Part shown: positions 50,169-61,922 of the stretch, in pieces | How positions within the stretch are numbered: the first letter of the stretch is position 1 | Layout of the letters: every line of letters begins with the position of its first letter | DNA from: Pisolithus tinctorius | Lineage: Eukaryota > Basidiomycota > Agaricomycetes > Boletales > Pisolithaceae | DNA: 64,000 nt | Assembly: GCA_024663395.1 (NCBI GenBank) | Contig: JANFAH010000005.1 | Coordinates: forward strand, 620,001 to 684,000 | Direction of reading: 5' to 3' | The notes under the pieces: model-generated | What the model saw: the letters and a program-made list of their open reading frames with translations, nothing else | What the model was told of the DNA's origin: nothing | Database searches by the model: none | Translations under genes and position numbers: made by a program

Positions 50169-52105
50169 ATGCCTACCCAAGAAACCATATACGATGTCAT
50201 TGGACTGGGATTTGGGCCAGCCAATCTTGCGGTCGCTGGGGTTTTCGTAGAGAGGGCAGGTCGAGTGAGTACCATCTACCGATTGGCGTTCCAGCTCATT
50301 GGCTCACTGGAGCGTGAAGTCCCTTGCGGTTCCCCTTTCGAAAGTTCTGTTTATCGAAAGGCAAGAAGGGTTTGGGTGGCATCCAGGTATGCTGTTACCC
50401 GGCGCTCGCATGCAGATAAGGTGCGCCTGTGGTTAAGTTCCATCCCGAATCTATCCCTTATCGAAGAGCAATCAGCTTCCTGAAGGATCTGGCTACCCTC
50501 CGGTCTCCACAAAGCGAGATCACTTTTGTATCATACCTACATTCGCAGAACCGCCTTTTAGACTTCATCAACCGTGGTAGTAACTTTCCAACGCGCAAGG
50601 AATATTCGGACTACCTGGCCTGGGCGGCACGTTTCGTACAAGGTAAAGGTGTCACGGTTGTCTATGGCGAGAACGTGGTTGGTGTCTGCAAGAAAGATAC
50701 CAAAACAATCGAAATACAGAGCACAGTCTTGTCGACCGGAAAACGTGTCGCACGGTTGACCAGTAAGGAAGATATATTAGCCTGCGAAATCATTCTTACA
50801 CTTCCGCTTAAGAGAACCTCATTATCTCACCGGGCGGCGAACCCCGGATACCCAAACCTTTGGAGAGCATCCAGGACCAATTAATGGGGCGTATCATCCA
50901 CAGTTCGACATACTTGATGTCTGTGGAAGTGTTACTGAAATCGCTGCAAGGCGAAAACTCTTTGGGACGGCCGTTCCGTATAGCTGTTATTGGTTCTGGT
51001 CAATCCGCAGCGGAAGTGATATTGGAGCTTCGTTCCCGGTTACAGTCAGTAACCCATACAAGCGAAGACAACCACACACTCGATATGATCATTCGAAAAG
51101 GGTCTCTTAAGCCTAGTGATGACTCCCCATTTTCGAACGAAATCTTCAACCCAGATGGTGTGCTGATACAAGAGAAGAGAGTCAACATTCATAACTGACC
51201 TTAGTTTCAGATACCGACATTGTTTTTGGCCTGCGGAGTTCTTCTGGCAGGCATCGCATACGCAAGGAGTACGCGAACACGAATTATGGTGTAGTTAATC
51301 ACCAGACGCTGGAACGGGTATGGATTAGTTTTGGTTTCGGACGAGAAAACAGCTCACAGAGGCACAGTTGTACGAAATACTTTATGAACAGAAACTAGAC
51401 GATGGGATTTATAAGCGTACCGGATCCCTCGTGCCGGAAAAAATCCCAAGAATTAATATTCTGCCTTATTCCGAGATCCTGTCTGCAGACGTCCACAACC
51501 TTGAGGGACGTCGGGCGAGCGGAAATAAGCGACCAGGACCAATTTCCGTGACAGTGCAACACACTCTCACCCACCAAATTTACCAGAAAGTGTATGACGC
51601 TGTCATATGCGCAACTGGCTATGAGAGGAAGCGTTGGCTACAGCTTCTGGCGTCATCCAACATCGGCAAATACTTTGATCTAGACCCAGGGACACAAGAA
51701 GATGTTCGGCTGGATGTGGAGACGGGTCCCGAGGAACGTGGAATGGCGGGCGAGCTGTTGACGTCCGAGTCGGTCGATCACATTGCCGATGACGAAGGTA
51801 ACTCTGGTGGAGGCACCACAAGCACAGGGCCTAGTACGCCAATAACCCCCCAGAGTTCGGTGGAGGACCACTTTCCGAAGAGGCAGAAAACGGTGCATAT
51901 CTCACGGGCATATAGGCTCCTTCCAAAACCTCAGGATCCAAACGAGTGCCTCGAGGCTCGAATTTATGTGCAAGGGGTTGCAGAGGAAACTCACGGGCTG
52001 AGTGATACCCTTTTGAGCGTTGCCGGTGTGCGGGCAGGAGAGATCGTAGATGACATATGTTCCGGTCTCAACGATGTGGGACTCGCGGCTCCAAGAGCTC
52101 TGTGA
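50169..52105 (+). CDS. sid1: L-ornithine N5-monooxygenase (SidA/Sid1 type), 557 aa
   Basis: Exons 50169-50264, 50320-50420, 50476-50762, 50813-51157, 51211-51317 and 51368-52105. FAD motif [16 protein letters not shown] at the N-terminus; then [20 protein letters not shown] and [20 protein letters not shown] motif [12 protein letters not shown]; substrate region FSNEIFNPD ... [18 protein letters not shown]; and the C-terminal ATGYERK and [13 protein letters not shown]. The enzyme hydroxylates ornithine on N5 with NADPH and oxygen, the first step of hydroxamate siderophore synthesis. A 60-residue Ser/Thr/Pro-rich segment (residues about 450-500) precedes the conserved C-terminus. There is no peroxisomal signal. 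It is divergent from the NRPS with an iron-type GATA site between. All phases close. Confidence 0.95.
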
Positions 52106-52447
52106 AGGTTTGTGGGGTGCCGAAGTTGTTCTGAAGAAAAGGGACAATCATCAGTAGTGGCGTGTAGATTGATCGATATTCGATAGTCATGACACCCTGT
52201 TAGGACATACTGTGGTATGATGAGTCGCAACGAAAACGCGTACGTAGGTGGGTTGTTCTTCCATTGTCCACAATAAACGTAGAAAACGCGGGGTGGGACC
52301 GACTGTCACTCACCACATGATTTGTAGAGGCGTTCAACACCCCTGCTATTGCCCCGCGTTCCACTTAAGGTAATTTTTGCATACGCTACCAGCATCGAGG
52401 GTAGTTTTCTCACGGTCTCTTCTGCCTATTACGCCCAAGGCATAGCA
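52106..52447. other. Intergenic region, siderophore monooxygenase to RLP24
   Basis: 342 bp, no gene seen. Carries the 3' UTR of the monooxygenase and the RLP24 promoter. No motif recognised. Confidence 0.4.
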
Positions 52448-53236
52448 ATGCGCATCGAAAAATGCTATTTCTGCTCGACAAACGTCTACCCAGGGCATGG
52501 TAAACCGATTCATTGAGCCAAAAAGAGGCTACTAAACTCGGAACAGGGTCTGCTTTTGTCCGTAACGATGCCAAAGTATTTCGGTTTTGCACCTCCAAGT
52601 GAGTCGGATTCGTGGCACCAGGAGCCATCTCGTTAACGGGATTGTCAGATGCCACAAAAATTTCAAGTTAGTGGCACCTCATGGTCTGCTTCTTCTGGCT
52701 TATTGATGATGGATTTAGAATGAAGCGCAATCCTCGTAAAGTGAGGTGGACGAAAGCTTTCCGCAAGGCCCACGGCAAGGAGATGACTATCGTGAGCAGG
52801 TCATCCTCCGTGTCTCTGAGCCGGCTTGGTACATTGATTTCTAGGACTCGACCATTGACTTCGAGAAACGCAGAAACGTTCCAGTTCGTTACGACAGAGA
52901 ACTTGTACAAACTACTATCAAGGCAATGAAACGTGTTGAAGATATCAAAAAGCGCAGGGAACACGCATTTTGGAGGCAGAGGTTAGTCTTGTCGCATCAT
53001 CAAAGGGTAAGTCCGCTCAACATTACTTTGTTAGGATGGCTGTCGCCCGGGAAAAGAAACGTGCATATCGTGCAAAGAAGGCTTCAAAGGCTGTCGCGTC
53101 GGTCAAGCTCGTGGAACCCGTGGCTGTGGAGACTACACGGACAGCAGGAGCGCTGGAAAAAATCAAAGTACCTGTCAAGGGCAAGAGTTCTCTCATACAA
53201 GGGGAAGGCCGATCGATGCAAATGGATGTCGACTGA
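52448..53236 (+). CDS. RLP24: Ribosome biogenesis protein Rlp24, 177 aa
   Basis: Exons 52448-52499, 52547-52598, 52649-52666 (18 nt), 52719-52791, 52845-52981 and 53035-53236. Starts [18 protein letters not shown] and continues [20 protein letters not shown]: the two CxxC-type pairs form the eL24 zinc fold. [39 protein letters not shown] and [17 protein letters not shown] follow. These separate Rlp24 from ribosomal eL24 itself. In pre-60S particles Rlp24 holds the place of eL24 and recruits the AAA ATPase Drg1. The C-terminal 50 residues are basic and Ala/Lys-rich. Model closes in phase at every junction. Convergent with ATG2, 164 bp apart. Confidence 0.94.
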
Positions 53237-53400
53237 ACTCATCCGTCTATCATGGTTTCCACTGTTATTTGTCTGTCGTTTACATGGTTCATGGGGGTCA
53301 ACAGGAGAAAGACTGTATGTCAGCTGGAATGTATCTTCACGGTACCTACAACATGCATGCCTGTGAATATATGGCTATAGTACAATGTGAATGCGACTAA

Positions 53401-56400
53401 TTAACGGTGCTTGTACTTGGCTTCATTCTCATGTCGGACATCCGGATCCAATGTATTATGCAAACCCAATAAAGTCTTGCTGACAGCTTCAGTGGCACCG
53501 ATCATCGGCTTCAGCACCGCAATGGGAACCGCTCGTACGACAGCACGGATAGCCCCCTTGAGGTAACGTTAGTGACATTTCTCAAGGGAACGTTGCTTAC
53601 TGACCTCGTTTCCGGAGCGTTCATATACTTCCATAGGTACTGCCAAAATCGTTTGTGCTGCCGAATGTACTCCCTTTCGCAGGCTGCGGTACGCCGACTG
53701 GACACCTTCAGCTACTCCAGAGGGCTGCGCTGCGTATCTACTGATGAGGTCTTCTTGATCGTCCTCCGTAATGTCACCTTCGTATGGTATTTGTAGAGTT
53801 TCGGCGGTGACGGGATTCCTGAAGTGACCACCAAGCACGTTCTCGGTTTCCTCCAAAATGACTTGTGTACCCGTAGCAAGTCGTGCGCCCAGCTTGATAG
53901 TTTCCATCGCTGTGGATTGAACGAAGGCTCTAGTACCCTTCTGTATCCCACGCAGTATACGTCCATCTTTCTTGTATTGGGCAATTGGTAGGAGAACGAG
54001 GTCGGCGACACCCGACCCCACATTTACTACGGAGCGGATCGGAGCCACGCCAGAGATGACATCGACAAGTTGAGTAGCTTTGACGTCTGGAGTCCATAGG
54101 TCATTCAGGGTATCGAAGAAACGTGCCCATCCAGTAATCTAGTCATCAATAGGTCAGCCGAAAGCAAATTCGCAGTAGTCCGACACACACCCCATGCAAA
54201 GTCAGGTGTCGCAGAGTCATTTCCGCACCATCGAAATGGAAAAAGTTCATCAGCTCTATCGTCCTTCCTTCGCGTAACGCTCGGTAATCCACACGCCGTG
54301 GCTTGTAGTCAAGTTTAATGTCCACAGGGAAGACCTCAGCATGTTCTAGAAGCCAGGTCAGCCAGCCCTTCTGGCGGAAGGTAGTAAGATTTCACGTACG
54401 GAAGTATGTTTCTTCGTTGCTGCTGGTTTCATCGGGCGTAGCAGGGCTTTCGGGGTCCTTAAAGGCAAAGAACTTCTTGAAGAAATCGAGTGCATCCTGG
54501 TCCACGTACAATCGCAAAGGCAGAAGTTTCGCCTAGGTCTCTGTCAATAATCGTATGACAAACAATTAGAAAACACAGATACCCGAAGTCGTGCTTCCTC
54601 TGTTGCATGGTATGGTGAAGGGTGCACGGTTAGCAGTTCAATCCGAGCCATATTGGAGCCAGTTTCTCTTATATTCCCTCGCGAATCCGCCCGTAGAGCT
54701 GTAAGGAATTTCCTCCAAGTCGACGTCTTGATATGATCGAGAATCTCTGCATCCTTGACCAGGATTAGCGTGCGTGAAACTAAGGTCCCTCCAGGGCGAT
54801 ATCTGTCCACTTCTACATTCATTCCGGAAAGGCGGATTTCAATTGAGGGCCCCTTGGATCTCAAGAGGTGCTTTCCGTGCACTTTCTTAAGGGGAACTCC
54901 TGGCTTTCCTGGTGAGGCTGGGTGCAACGACTGCCACGAGCCTTCTGTCCCAGATTCGGCGACTTCGTCTAATTCGTGATCGATTGCGGCAAGGAGAGTA
55001 TCGGGATCCATATTCTCCAGATCCTGTTCAAGTCCGATGTGGATAGAGTTAAATAGCATTGCGCATGTTTCCTCTTCTATCGGTTCTTGAGCCTGTCCTG
55101 TCGCAACAAGTTGACGGATCCGCGCCAGCTTCTTACGCATTTCCTTGATTTCCTTTTCGATTATCTTGCGCGTGCGAGGCCAATCATAGCCATCATGCAA
55201 AGAGAGCGTAACATCTGCATCATGCACTCGCACCTGTAAGGTGGTGCTCAAATGGCTGAGATACAAGATTAGCGCATCTTCAGGTCAGCTCTTGAGTTTC
55301 AATACCTGGCATTTTCCGAGCCGTCGGGAGTGATAGTGTCAAAGTAATGTTCCGTGAAATTGAACTTCTTGAAAATTCGAACCGTTTCCCCTCCTACGTT
55401 CGAAACGACACCGGTTTCACCTGGCACAGGGGTGGTACGACCACTTTGCTCTTCGGTATTGAACTCCTCTAGGTCGTCGTCCCTTAATTCACGAAGGCCC
55501 GCAGCGGCACCAAATGACGCGTCCAGGTAATCAAGATTTGCGGGAAGATCGTCGCTGATCATGTCTGCAGTACTCCCAACTTCGGGAACACGCCTAAAAG
55601 CGTTTTCGTCGAGTGAAGCTTTGCAGCAGCTGAGCTTTTAACGTCCTTCAAATGCGGACTTTTCCTACCTGTCAACCGATGGTTGTCATTCATGGAAAGC
55701 GTTCCTGGAATTTGCGATACAATGTCAGAAGGTCTACAAAGTGGTTAGTCACTCGTCACTGCTCCCAGAGCAACGTACCTGTCAATCTCAGCGTCCTTTC
55801 TATTTGGCAGCAGGTGACTGAGAAATCCCGTGAATGCGCCCAGAGTGTCTGCGCAGAGGTATATCCGAAGCTCAATGCGATCGATCGTCACCTACGAGAT
55901 TTATCATCAAGGTGAACCGACAAGGTGGAGGAACTACACCAACGTTTGTGTCAGCAGGTAGCCCGGGGTTACTGCGGCGCAGAGACAAGTGACAATTTGA
56001 TACGTCAGCGACTAATGCGAACCCCAAGTCCTGTGGAGATATGATGACTGCACGAACATACAAACCATTGCTGATGATATACCTTCCACATCCTAGGGCC
56101 GAGCCCGGCTGGCTTGCGAGGCGACTTGGAAGTTTCGGATTCGTCTTCGATATTGTCGATTACGAAAAGATGTAGGGATGAAATGCCCAGCTTGAAGCCA
56201 GTCTCCAAAGAATTGCCAATTAGCTCGGTCAAAAAATCAGCTTCTCCGATGTGCACGACAAGTGCACCAGGATATTCGGGAGCTTGCAACCGAACCGAGA
56301 CGTCAATTACCGTCATGCTAAACACAGTTCGCTCAGAAGGAACCACTGATTCAAAAACCTGTAAATTGTGAGTGGCCGCAGGTCTCAAAGTCAATGAGTC

Positions 56401-59400
56401 CACTGACCCCCGGAGGAGCCTTTGCAAAAGCGGCTAGATCGGCAGTGAAACATGGGTTAGGCGGTACATGGCAAGCAACTGCACAGAGCGATAATTTGAT
56501 CTTGGATTCTTTGACGCTAGTTTCTGGAGCCACCAGAGATATGACACGAATCTTGATCATTGGCTTGGGAACGGCAGACTAGTACAACGTAAATTTTGCT
56601 AACGTAGAGGCTGGACACCCGACTCACTAAGGTACGAGGCGCTGCAAGAACCACCAAAGGCATATAATTTCCGGCGCTAGTTGTATCCGCAACGCGCAAG
56701 TCCATAATGCTAGTCGTGATAACGGTCTGATCCTACCGAATCGATGACTTAGCAAAAATGCCGAATGTACAAAGCATTCTGAATAAAGACAGACCTTCCC
56801 GTCAGGCTTCATTTCAATTAGTGCATCGATATCAGATGCCTGTATGTCAAATGGTCGCGAATTGCGCGAGCTCTGGTCGCAGCGAGGTAACAAAATTCGA
56901 AGAAGGGCTACAAGGGCATAGTAAGCAAGAGGACATTGCCACCATTATCTTTGTTACCTTCGGTTACATTCACTCTCACGACAATCTCACCACTGACCGC
57001 ATGCGGTCTATCGCCGGTAGAGTCATCTTCACTACTTCGACGACTACCTCCGTGACGCGATCTTGCGAAGAAGCGGCTTCCGATGAGGCTCGGGTTCTGA
57101 CTGACGATCGCCTCCTTCCCACTATCGGCGCCTGCCATACAGTGGTCAAATAACTGAGCAACGTCGTCCACCCAATACTGAACGCCGTCAAGGGTCTCCT
57201 TCTCGAGCATCACATCGATCAACGGGATATCGACGGTTAAGGATGGCCGGCTCGGAAAGGTTCCACCCTCGCGGCTCGAGATGTTTGCCCTTGAGAGCAA
57301 GAGGCACACCGGAATTACATCCACGCAGGCATCTGTGGCCAAGAGCGTATTCGTGTGTACATCTCCAGCGCTCGCTGGCATATACCCCAATACTATCAAG
57401 GTCCTGGCTAGAGTAGCGCCAACCGGCGCGTACGCAATTAGAACCTCTTGCAGTTGCACGGAGCATATGGCATTCTGCCGACCGTGATCAATAGCAGTCC
57501 GTGGGAGTGACTGTAAACCTTCGGAAAACCGGATTGACGGTTTTGAAGACACCGGGTTGTTGGACACCAATATGTCATGTATGTCAATAAGAAGGCAGCC
57601 TGAACGAGGAAGTTGGCCCGGAGGGGAGAGGCATCGAACCTCCACCCTGATCGTTGGGCACGAGAGGTTGAGACTCAGGCCAGGTGCACTTGAAGCCTTC
57701 CGGTAATAGATGATCACCAGTGAGTAGTGAAGGATAAACGCCTTAAAGTACACAACTTACCTTCCGTCTTGCAGGATGTGCTGGCTGGTCCACAGATTTC
57801 CTGGAGCCCCTGAACTCCGTTAAATTGACACCATAATCCATCCTTAAGTTGAGATCATCGAAAACAAATTTTTCGAGACGCCTTCTCTCCAACTCTCTTT
57901 GTTGTGATGATGTGGAGGCGGGCTTGCTACGGACATATTCATCATGGACATCCTTGTCACTGAAATCATGATCCAAAGGAGTCGACTTTCTTGCCTCAGC
58001 AGAGGGGCCTCTCTCGCTCTTGGATTGAAATATAGTAGACGACATCACCTCATTGACAAAATTCAACAACAAGCCTCCGTCCAAAATCATTCCAAGATCC
58101 AAGAAAAAATGGAGCGGCGCCACTCTCACATGGAGGCTAGAAGCGTCAGAGGTTGACAAACAGCCAGTAACTTGGATCGCAGAGTGAAGTCTCTCTTCGT
58201 CAGATGTTTGTAAGGGGGTGTTCACAAAGGGATTCGGGGATGAAGGTACGTCGCAAATTTTGTGGGTAGGGCTGCGGATCCTCCCAGACCTATTTCCAGA
58301 CTTCGTACGCCAAGTTGATAACCTCATAGAATTCCCGTTATGCTTTTCCTGAGTCCAATCTACGACATCGAACAATGGAAGATGGATGGAAGGCGGTTTT
58401 TCGGAATTAAAGGACGGGCGGTAGTGGGTTGCCCTCTCCAGAGTGGCAAGGTAGCGGTCAGTAATCAATATAGGCGCAGCAACCTGTGCATCTCCGGCAG
58501 TGGAAACGGCATGAAATGCGAGTAACGACACATCCGAGATCGAGGCCCTAATGCTTGCAGGTGGACTCTTGTTGTCGGGCGTGGCAGCTAAAGGAGTGCT
58601 AGGAGATGATGCAGAAGGATGGGGTAAGCGAAAGTGTCCGGTAATATTTTCTTGAAGGAGTCGCACGTAGGCACAACATAGGCGTGGTGGGATGAACGGG
58701 TGCTCGAAATAAGGCGAGAGCGTGTCGGCCTGCGCATCGCAAGGCTCGGAAAGCAAGATTACTACAATTCCCCGGATATTGATACTTGCACTCAATCCAA
58801 GTGTTACTATTTTCGAGGGGCGGGAAATTTGTTCGATATCGGACGTTGGAGGCGATGAATCTGATCCACACGCGTTCACCAAGTCCATAAGCATCCGAAG
58901 ATGACAAGCACGGAGAGCACACGCCATCGTGCCAGCTGAGACGGTCAAGCAAAGAGTCTCAGGTGGCTCGTGGATTTGGTGACGGGCTTCATCAGGAGTG
59001 GCCGAGCGCGCCTGATCTCTACTACAGGCTTTGTCCGCATGACTGTGGGTTGAAGGGGTTGTACTTAACTGGATTGTTATGGGTTGAGTACCAAGTGACA
59101 GAACGAGGTCAGGATCTGTCTCTTGTGACAGGGCCTGAATAGTCGAGTTCTGGGGTTGCGGACGTGTTCCGTGATAACCAAGAGGAGTAGCGGGTTCTAC
59201 TGACTGTTGACATTCAGTGGCTGCCCGAGTGCCAGTTGACATGACACTTTGGTACATGTCACTCCATATAGAACTAGCGGAAGATGGGGGCCGAGGTGGT
59301 AGCATAGCAATGGATTGCGACATCATCATTTGCGTGTCATCATCCAGAGAGGAGGAAGATGACTTGCGTGATAGAACATCACCAAAATGTCCCTGGTTAC

Positions 59401-60407
59401 TCTTCGGGGAGTTGGAAGATATAGACACTGGTGAGATCGTTGGAGAGTCGACGTGTGGCCGAAGATTACGTGACCTGACTGACAATCCTGAGACGGTTAT
59501 CGTACGAACTTGTCCACAGCGTTCAGCACGTGGTTTATGGCCAGCCGATGACGGCGAGCTTTCGGCTGCAGGAGGATGTGGTGCACCAGCAACGCCCTCG
59601 GAATGATATCGGACCTCCGGGATGGTAAGGGTAAAGCTAGATTGTCCGACATGAACAATCGTGACCTTCGTATCGAGAGCCGAAAATGAGAAGCGCGAGA
59701 GCAGGTGTTCGATGAAGGTCGCAAAAACCGGCACCCCGGCAGGCTCGCCGTCCGCGCGTACGGTGCCATCCATGTCCCTCTCCATTTCATCGCCCTGATG
59801 CTGAGCTGAGGGGTCAAAACCTCCAGGGACATTCTCGATTTCGTCAGCCTCAAGCTGAGGAATAGGCTTGGGTTGCAATGATTCGCGCAATGTCGCCTCT
59901 TCCCTTGGTGAAAGCTCGCGGTGGACAAAAGACTCTGCTACAGATAAAACAGATTCCGAAAGACCTGGGTTGGACGAATATGGCGGAGCTGGAGGAGTGT
60001 GTTGCTCCGTCACGAGGAGGGTAAGGCGAAGTGACCGAACGTGCAGCCCAACATTAGAGGTGAGCGGATTTGGGAATGGGACGTGAACGGTGACCCCGGA
60101 TATAAAGCCATCGTGAAGGCGAAACGGGAGTCCTACGAGCAAATCGTTGATAGCCTGCAAGTTTGTGTTAACGTGGACGGGATCTGAGGCGAAGTCATAC
60201 CTGCTCGTCTAGCTCGAGGTCAGTCACATGCACTGCTCCAGATCCCAGCTGCGAATCAATCTGATGGAGATCAAGTTGCCCAGGCTTGAGGAACCGACCG
60301 AGAGTTTTCCTGAGCACAAAAGAGAAAAACCGCCGCTGAATGGAGGCAGGAACCCCGAAATCAAATGCCGGAAAACCAGAAAACCAAGATGAATACCACG
60401 AAGACAT
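53401..60407 (-). CDS. ATG2: Autophagy lipid-transfer protein Atg2, 2079 aa
   Basis: Sixteen exons: 60407-60201, 60154-57761, 57696-56958, 56907-56795, 56732-56628, 56578-56408, 56358-56083, 56030-55944, 55891-55779, 55733-55669, 55618-55300, 55255-54583, 54532-54400, 54345-54191, 54138-53605 and 53556-53401. The N-terminal chorein domain ([40 protein letters not shown]) takes lipids from the ER; a long central repeating-groove region contains a 600-residue Ser/Pro-rich part in exon 2; the C-terminal conserved block has [70 protein letters not shown] and [15 protein letters not shown]. Atg2 bridges ER and growing autophagosome with Atg9 and Atg18. Junctions near 55619 and 54346 use less typical signals but restore frame and homology. 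Complete from ATG to stop. Confidence 0.94.
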
Positions 60408-60687
60408 GGTAGTCTAGAAGTATGAAAGTCACTGCTAAATTGAATGCTGCAGAGCAGCAGTGTCACACCGATCACCCAGACAGGTTGGCGGTGTGGTGGC
60501 AGGGGCTTTTGACCTGACCGTAGACCACCTCAGCGCGGCTAAAATCGGCAACTAAAGCCCCTGTTGTTCGCTTATATAAACTCCACTCAGAACTTTGCAC
60601 AGCAGTAACTGGAGGTCAGGTAACCATTCAACAGACCAATACTTATAAAATGATCTGGTGTTAATTGTTTCTGTGATTTCTAATTAA
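60408..60687. other. Region between ATG2 start and the RPA2-like gene
   Basis: 280 bp. Promoter of ATG2 (leftward) and 3' UTR of the RPA2-like gene. A TATATAAA box at about 60573-60580 is on the plus strand and therefore does not match either gene's direction. CG dinucleotides stop at 60570. Confidence 0.45.
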
Positions 60688-61592
60688 TCAGTCCCTAGGG
60701 GTAATAATGACATAGCCATCATCCAAGGGACTGGTAAGGTATGCTTCATTCAACAGATAGTAGACAGCATCCCTGCAACCAATGAGAATATTCTTTGATG
60801 TACAAAGAGGTCTTTTACTTACACAAATTCTGCCTCACTGCAGTTATGGAGACCTTCTTGGATATCTGCCAGGGACACTAACTTGTTATCAAACCCACTA
60901 AGTTCTTGTACTGCTTGTAGGATGAATGTTGCAGCAATAGGCACAGAGGTATGCTCCCAATCTTCTTTACCCTTGTCTAGCACTAGTGATGCTAGTTGGT
61001 GCATCTGCACCTCAATGTCCAGGTCCTCTGGTGCCCTGACACTTTCAATGACTGAATGCACTGAGACATGGGGCCCTGACATGGTTCCCATCAGTTCACC
61101 AGGATTCTCAGGGGCATCCTTGGGTTGCTGATAACTAGTCAGCCATGTGAGAGCATGTAGAGTTGGCACCCTTACTGGTATATCAGAGGACCCAGACACA
61201 TGAGCATGCATGGCAGTCAGGGCATGAAAGATAACCTGATGAAAGTCCAGGACCTTGTGGACCTGAGTCTCTGCTGGCAAGTCCAAGAAAATATGTCTTC
61301 TGAACATCCTGAGCTTTGCAGTGGCTTCTATGTAGGATCCCACACTTGACAGGATATCAATCTCATCCCAAGCATATGTTTTCATTCACTCACAGTGCAT
61401 TATAGGTATCTCTCTCCCTCTGTTCTTTCAGAGGTGATTGTTTTTTTTTGACACTCAGAAGTGGCTTGAAGGCTGTGATTTGACCAGTCCCATCTTCAAG
61501 TGAAAACTTGCAGTTTATTGTTCCTTCTTCCATGGACACCACATATGCAGTAATTGAAACCTGAAGTCACTTACTGACCCTGTACTGAATCA
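60571..61592. other. CpG-free tract of about 1,020 bp
   Basis: Reading every line from 60571 to 61592 I find no CG dinucleotide; the next ones are at 61593, then 61729 and 61741. TG and CA are frequent. The tract covers most of the RPA2-like gene including three introns and its 3' flank. Flanking genes have CG at normal frequency. Confidence 0.85.
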
Positions 61593-61783
61593 CGAAAGAG
61601 CCAACAACCTACCAATCCAATTTTCCTCCCATCAATGAAGAAGGCATCCTGGTCAGAGCTGTGTTCAGCATGGAGGATTTGAAAGATTGTGGTAGGGAGG
61701 ACTGAGTCATTCCACTCCCCAGAGGAGTCGGTGCATGATACGATGACAATAGGCTCTTCAGCATGGTCACTTTCATATTCCAT
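60688..61783 (-). CDS. RPA2-like protein, diverged tandem paralogue, 314 aa
   Basis: Exons 61783-61613, 61560-61394, 61344-60823 and 60772-60688. The N-terminal part TTIFQILHAEHSSDQDAFFI aligns with RPA2's TIHQLLNAHQAHADADWMLD; the OB fold has VSITAYVVSMEEGTI and FSLEDGTGQITAF, then GSYIEATAKLRMF and VIFHALTAMHAH; the C-terminus (LVSLADIQEGLHN ... DAVYYLLNEAYLTSPLDDGY) matches the winged-helix end of RPA2. Two introns are at the same place and phase as in RPA2 just upstream (after EIGQ / KIGL, phase 0; before EGAY / VGSY, phase 2). All Arg codons I read are AGA or AGG. The Gly/Tyr/Ser-rich RPA2 N-terminus is missing. It may be an alternative RPA subunit or a decaying copy; the open frame argues for use. 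It is 139 bp downstream of RPA2. Confidence 0.8.
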
Positions 61784-61922
61784 GTTTGAGCTAACGGTGC
61801 AAGATGAAAGATCAAACGACAGTTCAGCAGCGCAGCACCCACTTAGGCGCTTCACAAACATGACACGACAGCCACTACCACTGCAACTAACATAAAGACA
61901 ACGGCAACAGAGTACAGATAGA

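Noticed and set aside
60688..61783. RPA2-like gene as Stn1
   Set aside because: Intron positions and the N-terminal helix match RPA2 next door better than what I know of Stn1, so local duplication is simpler; not fully excluded.
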